A DNA stretch of 6,168 nucleotides from an uncultured Spirochaetia bacterium (lineage in GTDB: Bacteria > Spirochaetota > CALGPD01): contig CALGPD010000291.1 of assembly GCA_937960625.1 (NCBI GenBank), forward strand, positions 1-6,168, in the 5' to 3' direction. Both the position numbers and the translations under genes were made by a program. Positions 5,585 through 6,168 of the stretch are shown here, in pieces. The notes under the pieces are model-generated. The model was not told where the DNA came from and searched no databases. It worked only from the letters and a program-made list of their open reading frames with translations. The number at the start of each line of letters is the position of its first letter. Positions within the stretch are counted from its first letter, which is position 1.

Positions 5585-6168
5585 ATGCTTAATAGAAAAA
5601 ACTACGGTTTAAATATATACTTCGTTGGCATCATTTTAATTATGTTTGTGATGGAAAACTTTTTTAGAGCGTTTTTTATCAAAGAATTAACCCTAACGTA
5701 TAATGCCTTTCCAAAAGTCTGGCAGTTTTTTACTTATGCCTTTTATACAGGGCTGGATATAACAAAAGCAGGGTTTAGCCAATTAAATATCCTGTGGTTC
5801 ATTTTTCACGTTTTAATTGCATTTTGGTTTGGCAGAATGCTGGAAGAACATTTAGGCTCTTACAGGTATATAATATTTTTATTAATAACTCTGTTAGGGG
5901 AATCTCTGGTTGTTTTCGCTTTCAGGGATTATATATTATTGGGCGGAAACCAGTATTCAAGAGGGATATTCGACCTTGCTATTATGCTGATGTTCGGATT
6001 AACCTATCCAAGAGAAGAAATCTATGTTTTTTTCGTTTTAAGAGTAAGGGTATTAATATTAGCTATTGTTTATTATTTATGGTATTTATTTGGCATTTTT
6101 CAAATATGGAATAGAAATGTTTTTGAAATCACGGTTATATTATCAATTTTCCTTGGAAGCTCAATGGG
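5585..6168 (+). CDS. Rhomboid-like multi-pass membrane protein, partial (3' end outside window)
   Basis: The frame is open from ATG 5585 to the window edge, giving 194 codons plus two bases. It is highly hydrophobic, with helices at about residues 10-31, 68-83, 94-112, 118-139 and 146-170 and another starting near 180. Rhomboid-fold signs are W-Q-F-F-T-Y-A-F (46-53) after helix 1, and a second helix ending in F-G-R-M-L-E-E-H-L-G-S (82-92), matching the usual G-x-x-L-E-x-x-x-G-S pattern. The catalytic motifs look altered. Where active rhomboids carry G-x-S-G this protein has Q-Y-S125-R, so the serine may remain but both glycines are missing. The usual His and Asn of helix 2 appear to be W71 and H75. 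The catalytic His of helix 6 would fall at or beyond the edge. An inactive rhomboid-like (pseudoprotease) protein is therefore likely, though a divergent active enzyme cannot be excluded. A GGGA about 12 nt upstream is a weak Shine-Dalgarno. It is divergent from the kinase operon. Confidence 0.62.
   Translation, partial: MLNRKNYGLNIYFVGIILIMFVMENFFRAFFIKELTLTYNAFPKVWQFFTYAFYTGLDITKAGFSQLNILWFIFHVLIAFWFGRMLEEHLGSYRYIIFLLITLLGESLVVFAFRDYILLGGNQYSRGIFDLAIMLMFGLTYPREEIYVFFVLRVRVLILAIVYYLWYLFGIFQIWNRNVFEITVILSIFLGSSM

Noticed and set aside
5554..5592. A 12-residue leader ORF overlapping the start of the rhomboid-like gene
   Set aside because: It has no ribosome binding site and no codon pattern typical of attenuation leaders, and an ORF this short is expected by chance.
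5794..6114. Plus-strand 106-codon frame inside the right-hand gene
   Set aside because: The overlapping frame from 5585 is open to the window edge and has regular membrane helices and rhomboid-like motifs; this one is out of frame with it and looks random.
1..6168. CRISPR arrays, tRNA or rRNA genes, insertion sequences, attachment sites
   Set aside because: No regularly spaced repeats, RNA gene signatures, transposase motifs or terminal inverted repeats were seen. The only repeats are blocks shared by the kinase paralogs.

Overview
The window is a very AT-rich stretch of bacterial DNA. One gene encodes an exported outer-membrane-type beta-barrel protein, so the host should be a diderm (Gram-negative) bacterium. 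I cannot fix the lineage. Low GC, short spacers and unusual orphan kinases would suit groups such as Elusimicrobiota, Spirochaetota or Bacteroidota-like bacteria, but this is only a guess.

Layout. The left edge (3-401, + strand) is the C-terminal end of a DinG/XPD-type superfamily 2 DNA helicase. It converges on a four-gene minus-strand unit that fills 5402 down to 467: an outer-membrane barrel protein (4710-5402), then three tandem paralogous membrane histidine kinases, here called K3 (3258-4679), K2 (1874-3277) and K1 (467-1867) from promoter-proximal to distal. Spacing is tight: 30 nt, a 20-nt overlap, then 6 nt. A 182-nt divergent intergenic region (5403-5584) carries candidate promoters for both directions. 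The right edge (5585-6168, + strand) is the 5' part of a rhomboid-like multi-pass membrane protein that runs off the window.

The most interesting part is the barrel-plus-three-kinases operon. All three kinases have the same unusual architecture: six predicted membrane helices with a conserved HxxxxH at the start of helix 2, a coiled-coil linker, a nearly identical HisKA dimerisation domain (core N-H-D-L-K-N-[V/I], no proline) and a C-terminal ATPase domain. That ATPase domain decays along the operon. K3 has every catalytic box, K2 has two substitutions at key positions, and K1 has lost the N, G1 and G2 boxes while keeping a full-length frame and an intact phospho-acceptor histidine. No response regulator or receiver domain is present, although both ends of the unit are visible. 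I infer a sensory module in which paralogs may form mixed dimers, with K1 as a pseudokinase that accepts phosphate or tunes its partners. The barrel protein may be its envelope partner or may only be co-transcribed. Short blocks of DNA identity shared in different pairwise combinations suggest recombination among the three genes.
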